A stretch of DNA of 64,000 nt from positions 558,001 to 622,000 of the forward strand of contig JAHDVF020001237.1 in the NCBI GenBank assembly GCA_022606425.2. The letters run 5' to 3'. Shown here one piece after another: positions 36,195 through 47,741 of the stretch (within the stretch, counting starts at the first letter, position 1; each line of letters begins with the position of its first letter). Under the pieces are notes generated by a model. The model was not told the DNA's origin. It worked only from the letters and a program-made list of their open reading frames with translations, and searched no databases. This stretch comes from Lepidostoma basale. Its lineage: Eukaryota; Arthropoda; Insecta; Trichoptera; Lepidostomatidae. Both the position numbers and the translations under genes were made by a program.

Positions 36195-36345
36195 ATATAA
36201 ACCACTTTATATGAGTAAGTAGCCCCAACCGGTTTCACTCTGTTGTAATCGTCCTCAGGGCTATAAAAAAAACTATTTCATAGCCCTGAGGAAGCTCGCT
36301 ACATAGTGAAATCTGTTAGGGTTAATAACTCAAAAACGTAATAAT
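36195..36345. repeat. Fold-back repeat F3-like, CTGAGGA type
   Basis: Arms: CAACCGGTTTCACTCTG...CGTCCTCAGGGCTAT and ATAGCCCTGAGGAAGCTCG...AGTGAAATCTGTTAGGG. Both carry an exact CTGAGGA (minus 36258-36252, plus 36286-36292) and a GAAAC or GAAAT. Helix II is weak in both. Confidence 0.6.
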
Positions 36346-36354
36346 TAAACAAGA

Positions 36355-36550
36355 CGATGTTTTTTAACTACTTCCACTTTTGTCTTTATTTCGACAGCTA
36401 CCGGTTTCGCCAGGCTCGCTGGCATCGACACTATTGTAAACATAGTATTTTATATACATACAGATCAGGGGTGGTAAACATGATTCTAGCCTGCCGAAAC
36501 CGGTCGCTGCGCTGTCGAAATAAAGACAAAAGTGAAAGTAGTTTAAAAAA
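36355..36550. repeat. Fold-back repeat F3-like, 'GTCTTTATTTCGACAG' type
   Basis: Long inverted arms: ACTTTTGTCTTTATTTCGAC on the left, GTCGAAATAAAGACAAAAGT on the right; each has a GAAACCGGT box, with a GCCAG/CTGGC stem on the left arm. The terminal ends also match (ACGATGTTTTTTAAC...). A half copy is at 56520-56580. Confidence 0.7.
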
Positions 36551-37735
36551 ACATCGTTATATTTAATTATTATTTAAAATGAACTTCCATCAAGAGATTT
36601 CAGTAAAATCATTTAATTATCAAAAAAAGTAGTTTATACTGAGTGAAATGGTGCTTTATTTTATTTTTAAATATGTCTAACCACCAAGTAATGGCTTTGT
36701 TTCAAAGACAATTAAAATATAAATTAAGTCATAATTGTTTTTGACATTAATTTTTTTATCATCTACGTTCATAAATTATGTACAAAAAAACGGTTTAATG
36801 TATCCAAATTATAACTTGCTCTGACTTTTATTGAAATTATTTTTGAGCTCTGCTAGAGATAATTAAATTTTAACGGTCCGTGGTGTCTATTATTCTAGCG
36901 ATAATAGTCTCCGGGAACGAGATTATAATATCTCTCCGCTTGTCACCTCCATTTATAATGCTTACCAAATACAAAGGGAATTATTGTACATTGGAATTTT
37001 AGGCACTAGCGTTTATGTACGGCACACACACTTCTTAGCATTATAATTTATTGAAAGGCCTAGCATCTGTAAGTGAAATGCGCTGCTGTCTGCAGAATTT
37101 AGGGGTTTTAAATCAATAGAAAGCGAATGCTTCTATTTTAAACCTATGTTAGCACATACGTAGATAAACATGATTGCGTATTTGTGTATGTTCAGTATCT
37201 AAATAAAATTTTGATAAACTTATGTGTACTGTGGAATTCCATATTTCAGAACTTTTATTTTTTTAAATGTTTTATGCATAGCATGTTTTTTTACTCATGC
37301 TTCGAATATATTTTTACATTAATTAATTCATAAAATAAACTCTTAAGTTCAAATTCTCGCACACTCAGAAATGTTTCATTTATAATTAAAATTTGAACCG
37401 TATTCTTATGATTTTTTTTTATGTTTTCAGTGTAGTTTTTATCACAAGCTTATAATATACCTGTATACGATTTTTCAAGTCTGGTACTTTTAAAAAAAGT
37501 TAAATAAGAAAGAAGAATGTGGAGAAAGAATCAAAAATAATAAATATCATATTTCACATAATGAGAAATTAAATTTACATGATTTGAGACTGAGTTCATT
37601 ACATATTATTCAGTGGAGAAAGATATTCCATCCTGAGAATAAAATAAATGCAAAATAGATACATAATAAGTGCGTCCAAAAACATATCTGCTTATTTGAA
37701 GAGAAGAAAGAAGCAAAACGATGAAAACAGGATAC
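36551..37735. other. AT-rich unique DNA
   Basis: Nothing recognised. Confidence 0.3.
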
Positions 37736-37737
37736 CT

Positions 37738-38212
37738 GTCGTTGAAATGAGATCACTTAGAAGAATATAATAAAACATTGTATAATAAAATATCTAAATA
37801 TATATATATATTGTAAAGTTTGTAAATGGCCAAAAGATAAATATTAAGATATTTTTGTCGTTAAAATGAGATCTCTTAGAAGAATGTGTGGAAAAACAGT
37901 GTATGATAAAATACATAAGAAAATAATGAAAAGCGGATGAATGCGTCTTCAATAAAATTGAGAAAGGTCCATTATTTGGTTTGCATATAATGAACGAATA
38001 AATCGGGAAAAAAATATTAAAAAATATATAATAAGTAGTGTGAATAGAAAAAAAAGTCGAAGAAGGCAGAGGAAACATGGCGTGTAAAAATCAAAAAGCA
38101 ACACAGTGTGTGAACGTAAATAAAGCGCAAGAGTTATGTCAGGATAGAACAGCGTGGCAGCCATCATCACTACTTACTTTCAGGGAAATGGCGAGGTTAA
38201 TAATTGTTTGTT
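37738..38212 (+). mobile_element. RTE-like LINE 3' end (family A), rearranged
   Basis: The start of the fragment (TTGAAATGAGATCACTTAGA at about 37741) is repeated at about 37860 (TTAAAATGAGATCTCTTAGA) after a short TA run. From there the copy runs with many frameshifts to AGAACAGCGTGGCAG and GGAAATGGCGAGGTTAAT. This is a partial internal duplication or two truncated insertions. Confidence 0.65.
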
Positions 38213-38299
38213 AGTTCGTTTAAAATTAAACTTAATGTTAAAAAGCTTCTTTTTTAACCGAAATCGAAATCGACATCTTGGAAACTGTTTAATACTCTA

Positions 38300-38525
38300 T
38301 CTCAAGATTGATAAATTTTATGTTTTTTTGGGATCTTCGAAAATGTGTAACACATATTTCTGGACAAACGTTTCGGAAATAATTGCAGTCTTCATCATCA
38401 GGGTAGTTGTGCACTTTTTTCATAACCACCCAGAAGAAGGAGATTGCAACGATCTCCAAAACTTCGGTCTAGGAAGACGACTTACACGAATTTTCTAAAG
38501 ATCTCAAAAAACATATTGCTACCAA
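38300..38525. repeat. Fold-back repeat F4 ('TTTCCGAAACG' type)
   Basis: Left arm TTTGGGATCTTCGAAAATG and ACAAACGTTTCGGAAATAAT; right arm ACGATCTCCAAAACTTCGG and AATTTTCTAAAGATCTCAAA. Part of a second copy is at 41325-41440. Confidence 0.6.
38368..38402 (-). ncRNA. Hammerhead-ribozyme-like motif (F4 left arm)
   Basis: Minus strand: CTGATGA (38401-38395, exact), T, a 19-nt segment with weak pairing, GAAAC (38374-38370), GTTT, GTC. The partner arm at 38431-38462 (+) has CAGAAGA, A, a perfect GGAGAT/ATCTCC helix II, then AAAAC. Confidence 0.4.
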
Positions 38526-38865
38526 CCGTGAAAATCTACGCAATTATTGATAAATGTTTATATTTGTTTCCATTTAAAACCGTTATATGAAAAAAATTAT
38601 TATGAGCAATAGAAGAAAATGTTACGTTTTGGAAAGGGTTAAGAAGGAAAATCTTGTTTTGACAGAAAATAAACGGATTGCCGATTAAATGTGATTCCTA
38701 ATTTTTTACAATAAGAAAGGTGGGCAAGTTTTTCTTGGCTTTGAAATACATAACATATTTTTCTTCCTTCGTTTTCTCCCAGTTTTCTCCGAATTGACAA
38801 ATCTGCTTTCAGCTTTTCCATGAATCACAAAATGTGATATCAAAACATGAAAATAAAACGATATT

Positions 38866-39273
38866 GTGTTTTTCATGGGTACGAAGGATATTTGTACTGA
38901 AATATCTGACCATTATTTTGGTCGCTTTTTCCTAAATGTTTCTATTCGAGAAAGAGGTTTAAGTAAAAAAGTCACTTCTTCACATTCTCTTATAAGACGT
39001 TACTTAGTTAACAGAATTCAAACTTTGGCACGTGGTGTCGAATTAGGTGCGGCGCGGCGGAAGTTTGCGCGGAGGGGGTTTATAGGCCTTTATCCACAAA
39101 TTCGTATATTCCCGTCCGAAGTGATCGAACATTTGAAGTCGGAAATATTTGTGGGATGTTTTTTGTTTACAGGTGAGATCCGCAGGATGTTCCACCAAAT
39201 TGGATACCCCGAATTAACCTATACAAACACACAGACTAAACCTAAATATACAAAAGTGTGTATTTTTTATTAA
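38866..39273 (+). other. 135-codon open frame, no recognised product
   Basis: The second half (39010-39240) is GC-richer and non-repetitive. TTTTTTGTTTACAG at about 39158-39171 resembles an acceptor and is followed at once by GTGAGA, which resembles a donor, so splicing is ambiguous. I recognise no domain and do not call a gene; a conserved noncoding element is as likely. Confidence 0.2.
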
Positions 39274-39279
39274 AGATTT

Positions 39280-40335
39280 TCTAACTGTGTAAACATAACC
39301 TTTTTACCTTTTTATTTTACCGTTGTTTTTTTTAACTTAAGCCAATAACAGTGATTCTTAACTTTTATAACTGAATAAGATTATTTTATCTCTATATATC
39401 CATAATTTCAACGATATGAATTATTTATTTCACCTTACTAACCTAACATTACTTTTCTTCTGTATCACAAGTGTGTATATGGAATTTTGTGAACTCCATT
39501 TAAATTATTTTTTTTGTTTTTACAAATAAAATTTAATCATGTTTAAACTAAGTAAAAAGCAATAAAATATTGTGTCCATTGCATTCGTACACAACTAAGT
39601 ATGTATTATATTTAAACAAACAAAAAAAATCTCAAATATGTTTATTTATCTCGTCTATTTATATTTCAAATATTATATACCAGACGTTCCTAACGATGGC
39701 GATAACACCCACCGGAGGGTTTTGAAGTTATCTAAGGGGGCGTTTTTGGTCCAAAGCAAATTTAAGAGATAAGAACATTAAGAACCAACTCTCCCTCTCG
39801 TGGGCAATACTTTCAAGAGTGCTGTAAATAATAGTTAATATTAAAATTATAATTCTCTGACAATTATGATTAATATTTAAAAATCTGATAGGTGGGGAAA
39901 ACTTAGAGTTACGTAATCGATTTCACGAACGGAATATCGGTGTGATATTTTTTTTCTTAAAAATATGCCAGTAACTAATTATTTAAAAATAGAATATTGG
40001 GTACCTTTGGAATATCTTCATTGGGGTGATACAAGCGCCCTTCAAATGATAAATTCATCAAGAGCAATGTTTTATTTATCATTCAATTTATTATTATACA
40101 ATTATTATTTGGAGAATGGTAACAACATGCCTATATAAATATTATAAATCCATAAAATTTAAAAAATTAAGCTTTATCCACAAATTATGGATTTCTTAAG
40201 TTCATTAATTATATCATTTTCTACATACAGTTCTTAAATATCGAGAAATTTCTAATAAATTATAAATAAGCTAGAATAAAACGGTTATATCATTCATTGA
40301 AAGTAATTTGATGACATACGGAATCGGAATCGAAC
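39280..40335. other. AT-rich unique DNA
   Basis: Nothing firm. A short GC-richer block at 39685-39770 (CCAGACGTTCCTAACGATGG ... AGGGGGCG) faintly resembles a hAT-MITE end but has no matching partner. Confidence 0.3.
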
Positions 40336-40337
40336 CA

Positions 40338-40650
40338 TAATGACATACGGAATGGAAGCAAGAACAAACACTGTCAGAATCATCTCTTAAGAGTCGCAGA
40401 AATGTGGGGAGAACCCTTAGAGATAGGATACACAATGAAGAAATCCGCAAATCCTGCAAAATTGAAGACATAGTGAGATGGAGTAGGCAGAGAAGACGAT
40501 TCTGGAAAGACCGCATCGAGATAATGGATCCAGCAAGAATTCTTAATATCGTGATGCACGAGACTCCAGAGGGCCGTCGACCACCAGGACGACCACCAAA
40601 GAGATGGAGAGAAGGCTGGTCGTCTTCAACGAAAAGAAGAATAAAGTAAT
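40338..40650 (+). mobile_element. LINE family B 3' end
   Basis: An 81-codon frame contains GRTLRDRIHNEEI, DIVRWSRQRRRFWKDRI and GRRPPGRPPKRW, then a short AAAAGAAGAATAAAG in place of the GAA tail. Upstream, ATGACATACGGAATGGAAGC gives MTYGMEA in another frame. Confidence 0.75.
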
Positions 40651-41324
40651 TTGAATCAATGATTACTTAATATTAAGTGATCGTTAAAAAGTATATAAGA
40701 CTATAACAAAGAACTACAATAATCGCACATAAATAAGATTAGTCTTAGTAGTCGATTATTGTTTTATGATATTTTGGCGGAGTCATTGATCTGTTAAAAG
40801 GATGCACAAAAGACTAGAGGTGGCCATTTAAGAAAACTTTATTGTTCTAATATGTATATTATAATACAGAACGACATTATCATCCTCCCGACAGCTCCTT
40901 TGATGGATGACTCCGTAAGACACTTAATGTGAATAATACGAAGAAAATGCCTTTATAGTGGAATCTTTCGTGGCTATATGCCACTTGCCTTTATATTGAA
41001 TTAATATGCTTCAGAGCTGCTTAAACGGTCTAGTATAATCGCTTAATATATTTTCTTTGCTTTCTTGTGTAAATAATAATTAGGTTTTTGTGTGAATAGG
41101 GCAAATTAGATAAATATAAAAGCGTATTCTTATATGAACTTGTTCTGCTGTATGATCTCCAGCATGAGGTGATAAGTTCATTGTTACGAGTATGCCTTCA
41201 AGTCTGTATCTTTGATCGCCTGTTAGATCTTTCTGACGAGTACTTTTATATTAATTTTCATATCAAATTATGATTTTAAATGATTTATAAAGTAATAATA
41301 ATTTGCATAGATTTTATCAATAGC

Positions 41325-41440
41325 ATTTTTGGGATCTTGGGTGAGCCCATATATTTTAATATCCTCTTCGACCGACGTTTCGGAAATCATTGCAGTATCC
41401 ATTATCAGGATAGTAGATGATAAATCAAATAATCACAAAG
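41325..41440 (-). repeat. Fold-back repeat F4, half copy
   Basis: TGGGATCTTGGGTGAG, GACCGACGTTTCGGAAATCA, and CCATTATCAGGATAG match the left half of the element at 38.3 kb. Minus strand: CTGATAA core, GAAAC, GTC. Confidence 0.5.
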
Positions 41441-41484
41441 GGGTTTACAAAATAAGAAAGTTGTATTAACAATTTTTTTTAAGA

Positions 41485-41740
41485 ATGCGTTAGTTTGGAC
41501 ACGTGGAACGCATAAATGGAGATATAATGGTTTAGAGATTTAAATGAACGATTTGAAATGAGTTGAATTAATCAAATTCTGAATCTTGGTCTTGTTTGAA
41601 GTCGGAAGAATCGATGTGATGTATAACTTGTTGTTGTTGTATTATAGAATAATCCAGAGAGGTTTGTCAGAATAGAGAACCTAGTGATTATATCTGAATA
41701 TAAGCAAACACGGGTAAAACGGCGTGATGATTTTTGTGGG
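41485..41740 (+). mobile_element. RTE-like LINE fragment (family A, heavily decayed)
   Basis: Codons FGHVERINGD are readable; the rest aligns only loosely (NQILNLGLV, SRKNRCD). A TTGTTGTTG run sits where RRACM should be. It ends near ACGGCGTGATGAT. Confidence 0.5.
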
Positions 41741-42194
41741 TGTTAAAAAAATATCAGTCGGTTCGTAATAAAAGTACAGGAGTGATTTGACTATAGTTGA
41801 TTTTTATTTGTTAAGTGGAATTAAAATTGTACAAGTTAACAATGTTAGTTAAACAGAAGTAGCTGACTGATATTTTATTTGGCACTAATGTTTCCCTGAC
41901 TCCCAGATATTTTCCAAGCGGCTGCAATAAACGACGCTGGCAAATTTTCAAATTTGTGTTTTTTCTTTTTGGTTTCATAATTTATTACACCATTTTCTTG
42001 GTTGGGTAACCTTCCATTAAAATCGCAACTGGCTCCGCGCAACGTTCATCTCCATACCATTTTAATAAGCCTTAACTAACCTTTAACCTCAAAATGTTAT
42101 TTTTACACCAGAAATTATTCTATAAATCATGAGTATCATAGGTATCGTAAAAAATGACTAACGTAAAGGTTATAATTGTTTGTATTCTATTTGT

Positions 42195-42385
42195 TGTTAT
42201 CGAACAACGATGTAAAACTCCGTATTGAAAAATATTGAAATCGTACGTTTTCTAGAATTTTGATTATATTTTATGGAAATCAAATGTTTTGTCTTCCTAA
42301 AACAATTAATAATGCCTTAGCAAGGCGAAACATGTCATTTCAATAAAATATAATAAAACTTCTTGAAAACACACGTTTTAATGTT
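42195..42385. repeat. Fold-back repeat F1
   Basis: GAACAACGATGTAAAACTCC, TACGTTTTCTAGAATTTTG, ATAATGCCTTAGCAAGGC followed by GAAACATGTCATTTC, and AATAAAACTTCTTGAAAAC are all present. The right arm keeps the perfect GCCTT-AGC-AAGGC stem before GAAAC. Confidence 0.65.
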
Positions 42386-43435
42386 TTTTTTTGTACTTAA
42401 CTTAATTCCATAACAATTTTTTGTTTTTTTTTAATTGTAGTCCAATGTGTCAGTTATAAATTATATTTAAAAATTATTATTGATAATAGTTTTTATTCTA
42501 TTATACTTTAAAATAATCTAGTAATAAGAATTTCTAAAGAATCTGAGACGTTTGCATATTTTTTCAATATATAAAATTGTTTAAAACTGTGGATTAATTA
42601 TGTAAATTACGATTGTCCACTCTAATAACGAGTACTTGTTCTAAAAAATAGTTGATTCTGGAACAATGATGTAATATGACTTTGAATATAAAATCAAGAT
42701 ATTCCATATAAATTTTAATCTATACAAAATTTTATCATTCGGAATTATATACCGTTGTATCGGTAGGGATACATGAAATCGACAATTTCCAATATTGGGT
42801 ATGCATGTTGGTAGTTACCCATCCACAGACTTATCGCAGGTAACACAGTTCGTTTATTTCCAAACTTTTTACTGGCCCGGTAATGAATATTTATGATACC
42901 AAATTTTCAGTGCACAGGCCCCCTCCCGTAATTTGAAATTGGAAAATAAAATGCGCTCCTATTTTTAGATATTCCCCTTTAGAAAAATGTTTTATTTATG
43001 GTATTATTACCTTATTTGGATTAATAACATGTAACAGTAGTAAATTAAATTTCACTTTTATTTAACAACCGTTGTTAGTAACACCCGATGATTCCAACAT
43101 AGCTTGGCGATACAACTATCGCGACAATTTCGTAAAAATAAATTATGATATGCACAATATAATAAGAGTGTTTCAAATTACATTTAATATTATTAAATTT
43201 TATTTCCAAAATAAGAATGCAATTCCATTGCAATAAATCATTAAGATTGAAGAAAACTGAAAATATTTGTAAATTGCTTGCTTATAAGGAATTTTAACAT
43301 GGAAAAAGTTTTCATCTGCAAAACTAAGAAGATTTTTTTTCTTGGAAACCAAAAAGACGTGAGTCCTAGGGAAAAATTCAAATAAATGATCTAGCAATAG
43401 ATTTTCCAATAATTTATTGCTTCAATTCAATTCTA
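42386..43435. other. AT-rich unique DNA
   Basis: Nothing recognised apart from a short F1-end piece (GGAACAATGATGTAA at 42661). Confidence 0.3.
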
Positions 43436-43439
43436 CTCT

Positions 43440-44125
43440 CCATTGATTGAATCAAACCAAGTTGCGTTCCGAAGAGTACATTCATTTACGTGACGCAGTT
43501 GTTTATGATGGCAATGTGAATCCCAATTAATTGGGAAAAAAAGTCATACTACAGGCCACTTTTACAGGGAGTCCACGGCACGTACATGCATATGCACAAG
43601 AAACAATGTTCTATGTTCGCGCATATGGTCGTCCAGACCTTTTTATAACCTCCACATCAATTCTTCGTGAGATAAAATACAAGGACTTTTGTTAACTGGA
43701 CAATCATCATCTGATCGTCATGATATTTTCTCACGTGTGTTCAAACAAAAATTGGAATCATTAATTGATATCATTGTCAAACATAATGTTTTTGGAAAGA
43801 CGCGCCGTTGGATGTTTTCCATTGAATGGCGAAAAAAAAAGGATTGCCACATGCACACATTTTGATTTGGTTGATTGAAAAAGTCACATCAGATAAAATT
43901 GATCAAGTCATCTCAGTAGAAATACCAGATGTCGACATCGATCAAGACTTATTTGAAGTCGTCATAAAAAAACATGGATCACGGTCTATGTAGCTTACTC
44001 AACTAAAATTCACCATGCATGTCTGATGGGAAATGCACGAAACGATATAAAAGAGATTAGTTTGCCGAAACTATCACTGATAATGTCGGATATACGCTCT
44101 ATCGTCGACGACGAAGATGAACGTC
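43440..44125 (+). pseudogene. Helitron Rep-region remnant
   Basis: Conceptual translation in shifting frames gives, in order: KLRSEEYIHLRDAVVYDG; a stop, then GKKVILQATFTGSPRHVHAY; MFYVRAYGRPDLFITS; after a frameshift TGQSSSDRHDIFSRVFKQKL; after another, GLPHAHILIWL at about 43842; IPDVDIDQDLFEVVIK; and NVGYTLYRRRR at about 44083-44117. This is the order of the Helitron_like_N/Rep region of rolling-circle Helitrons. HAH is the metal-binding HUH-type motif. At least three frame breaks and in-frame stops make it dead. The helicase part is absent; a minisatellite follows directly. Confidence 0.85.
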
Positions 44126-45475
44126 ACGTACATTTCACGTGCGCATGTTCGTCACGTGCACATAGAGTGCACATCACGTGCATATCACGTGTACATCACG
44201 TGTACATCATGTGCACATCACGTGCACACCACGTGTAGACCACGTGCACATCACGTGCACATCACGTGCACATCACGTGCACATCACGTGCACATCACGT
44301 GCACATCACGTGCACATCACGTGCACATCACGTGCACATCACATCACGTGCACATCACGTGCACATCACGTGCACATCACGTGCACATCACGTGCACATC
44401 ACGTGCACATCACGTGCACATCACGTGCACATCACGTGCACATCACGTGCACATCACGTGCACATCGCGTGTACATAAACTGCGCATGCGCGCTACGTGC
44501 ACATCACGCGCGCATCGCGTGATATGCGCAACACGGGGTATACGCGTCACGTGAACATCAGATGCGTATGAGCGTCACGTACACATCAGGTGCGCATGCG
44601 CGTCATGCACATCACGTGCGCGTGCTCGTCAAGTAAACATTACGTGCGTATGCGCGTCTCGTGCGCATGCGCGTTTCATCCGCATGCGCGTTTCGTGCAC
44701 ATGCGCGTCTCGTGTGTAACGCGTCTCGTACGCATGGGCGTCTTGTGCGCATGCGCGTCTCGTGCTCATGCGCGTCACGTGTGAATGCACGTCTCGTTCC
44801 CATGCGAGTCACGTGCCCATGCGAGTCACGTGCGCATGCGCGTCACTTGCGCATGCGCATCACATGCACATCATGTGCCCATGCGCGTCATGTACACATC
44901 ACGTGCGCATTCGCGTTACGTACACACCACGTGCGCATGCGTGTCACGTGCGCATGCGCGTCAGTTGCGCATGCGCGTCAGGTACACATCACGTGGGCCT
45001 CACGTACACACCACGTTCACATCACGCGCAAATAACGTGCACATCACGTGCCCATCACGTGCACATTACGAGCCCATCACCTGCACATTACGTGCCCTCA
45101 CGTGTACATCACGTGCCCTCACGTGCACATCACGTGCACATCACGTGCACATCACGTGCACATCACGTGCACATCACGTGCACATCACGTGCACATCACC
45201 TGCACATCAAGTGCACATCACGTGGTCATCATGGGCACAAAATAGTGCACATCATGGCAACATCTCGTGCTTAGCATGTGCACATCACGTGCCCATCACG
45301 TGCACATGGTGTGCTCATCACGTTGTGCACCCCATCCCCTAAATTTCTCTTTGCGAGCACGTCTCGTGCCCGTCTTACGTGCACATAACGTGCGCGTAAC
45401 ATGCGCAACACGTGCGCGTAACGTAGGCGTCACGTGAACTTCAAATGTACGTCACGTGCATATTATTCGCTTCAT
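44110..45475. repeat. Minisatellite of 11-bp CACGTG units and 17-bp GC-rich units
   Basis: Core blocks (about 44230-44470 and 45110-45200) are near-perfect tandem copies of ACATCACGTGC, roughly 20 and 8 units. Between them (about 44600-44990) is a diverged array with period near 17 bp, for example GTGCGCATGCGCGTCTC. Long open frames in all three plus frames (HITCTSRAH repeats) arise because 11 and 17 are not multiples of three; they are not genes. Each 11-bp unit has the palindromic E-box CACGTG. Confidence 0.95.
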
Positions 45476-46380
45476 TACATCCTCATTCTTGACTTTTCTG
45501 TCCGTGATATTCCAGAAAATGGCTGGGTATTGCACTTTCTAACTTTGACTATGGATGACTCTTAGGGGCTACTACACACCTGGAAAATATCATCCGAAGT
45601 CAATTTATTTTGTCGTGCCACCAAAGTGTCACCAAAAAATCGACCTTAAACATAAAATATATCATTTATAATATTTACAATTTAAATAATGTTTTAAATA
45701 TTAAATATGTACGTTTTTAAGTATCGTAAAAATGTGTATGCTTGTTTGAAATAAAATATCAAGTTTGAAATATGAATACATTGTTGAGTACACTAATATA
45801 TATTCCGAGTTACTCGAAATGCTTTATAAAAATGGATGTCAGACACTTGTATATCGTTGTGAAGGCTTCAAAGATGCCTGAATCTTGAAGTCTGAATGTA
45901 AACTGAAAACTCTATTTGGGGGTGCATTTCTGTAATGGAAAATCTACATCTCGCTCGATCCAATCTTCTGGTTACGGCGCAGTGTGGCGTCAATATTCAG
46001 CTTGTATTTTACTACCACGTTTTATGACGACATTTTATATTACACGGATGTAGATTCATGTCATTTTTTTGTGACGACAGCCCCTATGTTAGAAATGCTA
46101 TTTAGATTCGGGATTTAGACATCCGTCCGATAAAGAACATTGGATACCCCGAAAAAAATATAAAAACATGTTATTCATTTCTAGTAACAAAATAAATTTT
46201 ATACGATTATTGACCCCCTTTGTGTCAGAGTCAGAGTTAAACTGCCACACTGTAGGTCACTGGGTCCCGACGATAACAGTGCGATTGTCACATTGTCTTT
46301 GGTCTGGTGTAGAATTTACGTGACAATAAAATGACGATTGATTAGCTACCTATGTCATGAGAATCAATATAATATCTAAA
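45476..46380. other. Unique DNA after the minisatellite
   Basis: No coding or repeat signal found. I could not detect a Helitron 3' end (CTRR after a hairpin) with confidence. Confidence 0.3.
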
Positions 46381-46384
46381 ACAA

Positions 46385-46825
46385 AGTCTTCTTCTTATTA
46401 TTCTTCCTTATTGTAGACCTGTTCTCCAGATTGTTGCTCTTCTTGTGAGGTAGATTCTCAGCTGTCCTTCCATATTTTAGGAGGTCTTCCACGAGGACGA
46501 GTCCTATGAGGCTGATTATGCAATGCAATATAGGGGAGTCTGATGGTGTCCATTCTTTGAACATGACCGTACCAGTCCCTTTTTCGCTGTCTGCTCCATC
46601 TTATAATATCCTTAACCTCGCATATCTCTCTTATTCTGGTTTCCTCGCGCGATTTCTCAGTGTTTTGCCTGCTATCGTCCTCAGTGTCTTCATTTCAGAA
46701 GTCCTCAAAACTTGTTTGGTCCTAACTGTGTCTGCCATTGATTCGACGCCATATGTTATTATTGGTCTTACGCATGCTTCATAGATTCTCGTCTTACTCT
46801 TAATGGCTGTCTTTGTTTTTCTCTA
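46385..46825 (-). mobile_element. LINE family B 3' end
   Basis: On minus: MRIYEACVRPIITYGVE-like, then TVRTKQVLRTSEMKTLRTIAG, RDGTGTVMFKE-like and RPRGRPPK, ending in a short GAAGAAG-type tail near 46388. Very close in sequence to the copy at 10.05-10.71 kb. Confidence 0.75.
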
Positions 46826-47227
46826 AAACAAAGTGTTTACAGTAATTAGAATCAAAAGTCCTCTTGAACAAAATAAAAAATAATATGTTTAGCTTTAAAA
46901 GTTTCATGTAAATCTCTCCTTCAAGCAGCTAATAAAAATATAACATACCGAAAAGTAAAACAAATATCCTACAACTGAGCTAGAAATGTTTTGTGGTTGA
47001 TGATACCAAAGACTTCAGAAAAGTAATTATAATAGCAGCAAACTTAGTGACAATTGTCAAAAACCTTTGCCATATGGAGTGGATCGTCCCATTACATTTC
47101 GAGCCCTCGGGAGTTAAACTCACGATCCTCAAAAATTTTGAAGGGTTTGATTCATAGATTTTTTCCAGAGCAGACTGATTCTCTTAATTGAATACGGGAC
47201 TGGCCTTGAAAGATTCCCATAAATGCA

Positions 47228-47741
47228 GATTCCCAATGGTGTTCTTATACCGACCCTTATGTATGGAAGCGAAGCTGGGTGATAGAACTGGGAAAAGAAG
47301 GATTAAAGTAGAATAAATGCCTTAGAAATGAGATCACTAAGAAGAATGTGCGGGAAAACGTTGTATGATAGAATACCGAACGATGAAATTAGAAAGAAAT
47401 GTAAGGCAGATGACTGCATCATGAATAAAATTAAAAAAGGATCCCTGAGATGGTTCGGACATATGGAACGAATGGATGAGAGTAGAATGGTTAAAAAGTT
47501 GTACACAAGCAGCGTGAGTGGGAAAAGAAGCCGAGGACGACCGAGGAAAACATGGCATGACCAAATTAATCAATTACTAAAAGGCGGCCACATTCGAAGT
47601 CGGAACAATCGACGTGCGTGCATGGTACGATGTATGGATGTAGAGGAAACTCGAGAGGTATGCCAGGACAGGCCAGTGTGGCGATCCATCCTCTCTGCCT
47701 ACCCCTCCGGGGAAATGGCGTGATGGTTAGTTAGTTAGTTA
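47228..47741 (+). mobile_element. RTE-like LINE 3' end (family A), first of a tandem pair
   Basis: It starts in the NGVL-PTLMYG region with frameshifts, then has a clean 131-codon frame (47328-47723): MRSLRRMCGKTLYD, LRWFGHMERM, GRPRKTWHDQI, RRACMVRCMDVEET, SILSAYPSGEMA, stop TGA. It ends in GGCGTGATGG plus (GTTA)n. It is the best preserved 3' end in the window. Preceded by the target duplication at 47211-47227. Confidence 0.9.

Noticed and set aside
38866..39273. 135-codon open frame as a gene
   Set aside because: No similarity is recognised and the possible acceptor is immediately followed by a donor-like GTGAGA. Left as an unassigned open frame.
39660..39780. hAT-like MITE end (CCAGACGTTCCTAACG)
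   Set aside because: No matching inverted end or 8-bp duplication could be found.
44117..44554. Long open frames of HITCTSRAH-type repeats
   Set aside because: All three plus frames are open because the 11-bp unit has no stop codon in any frame. This is a minisatellite, not a protein.
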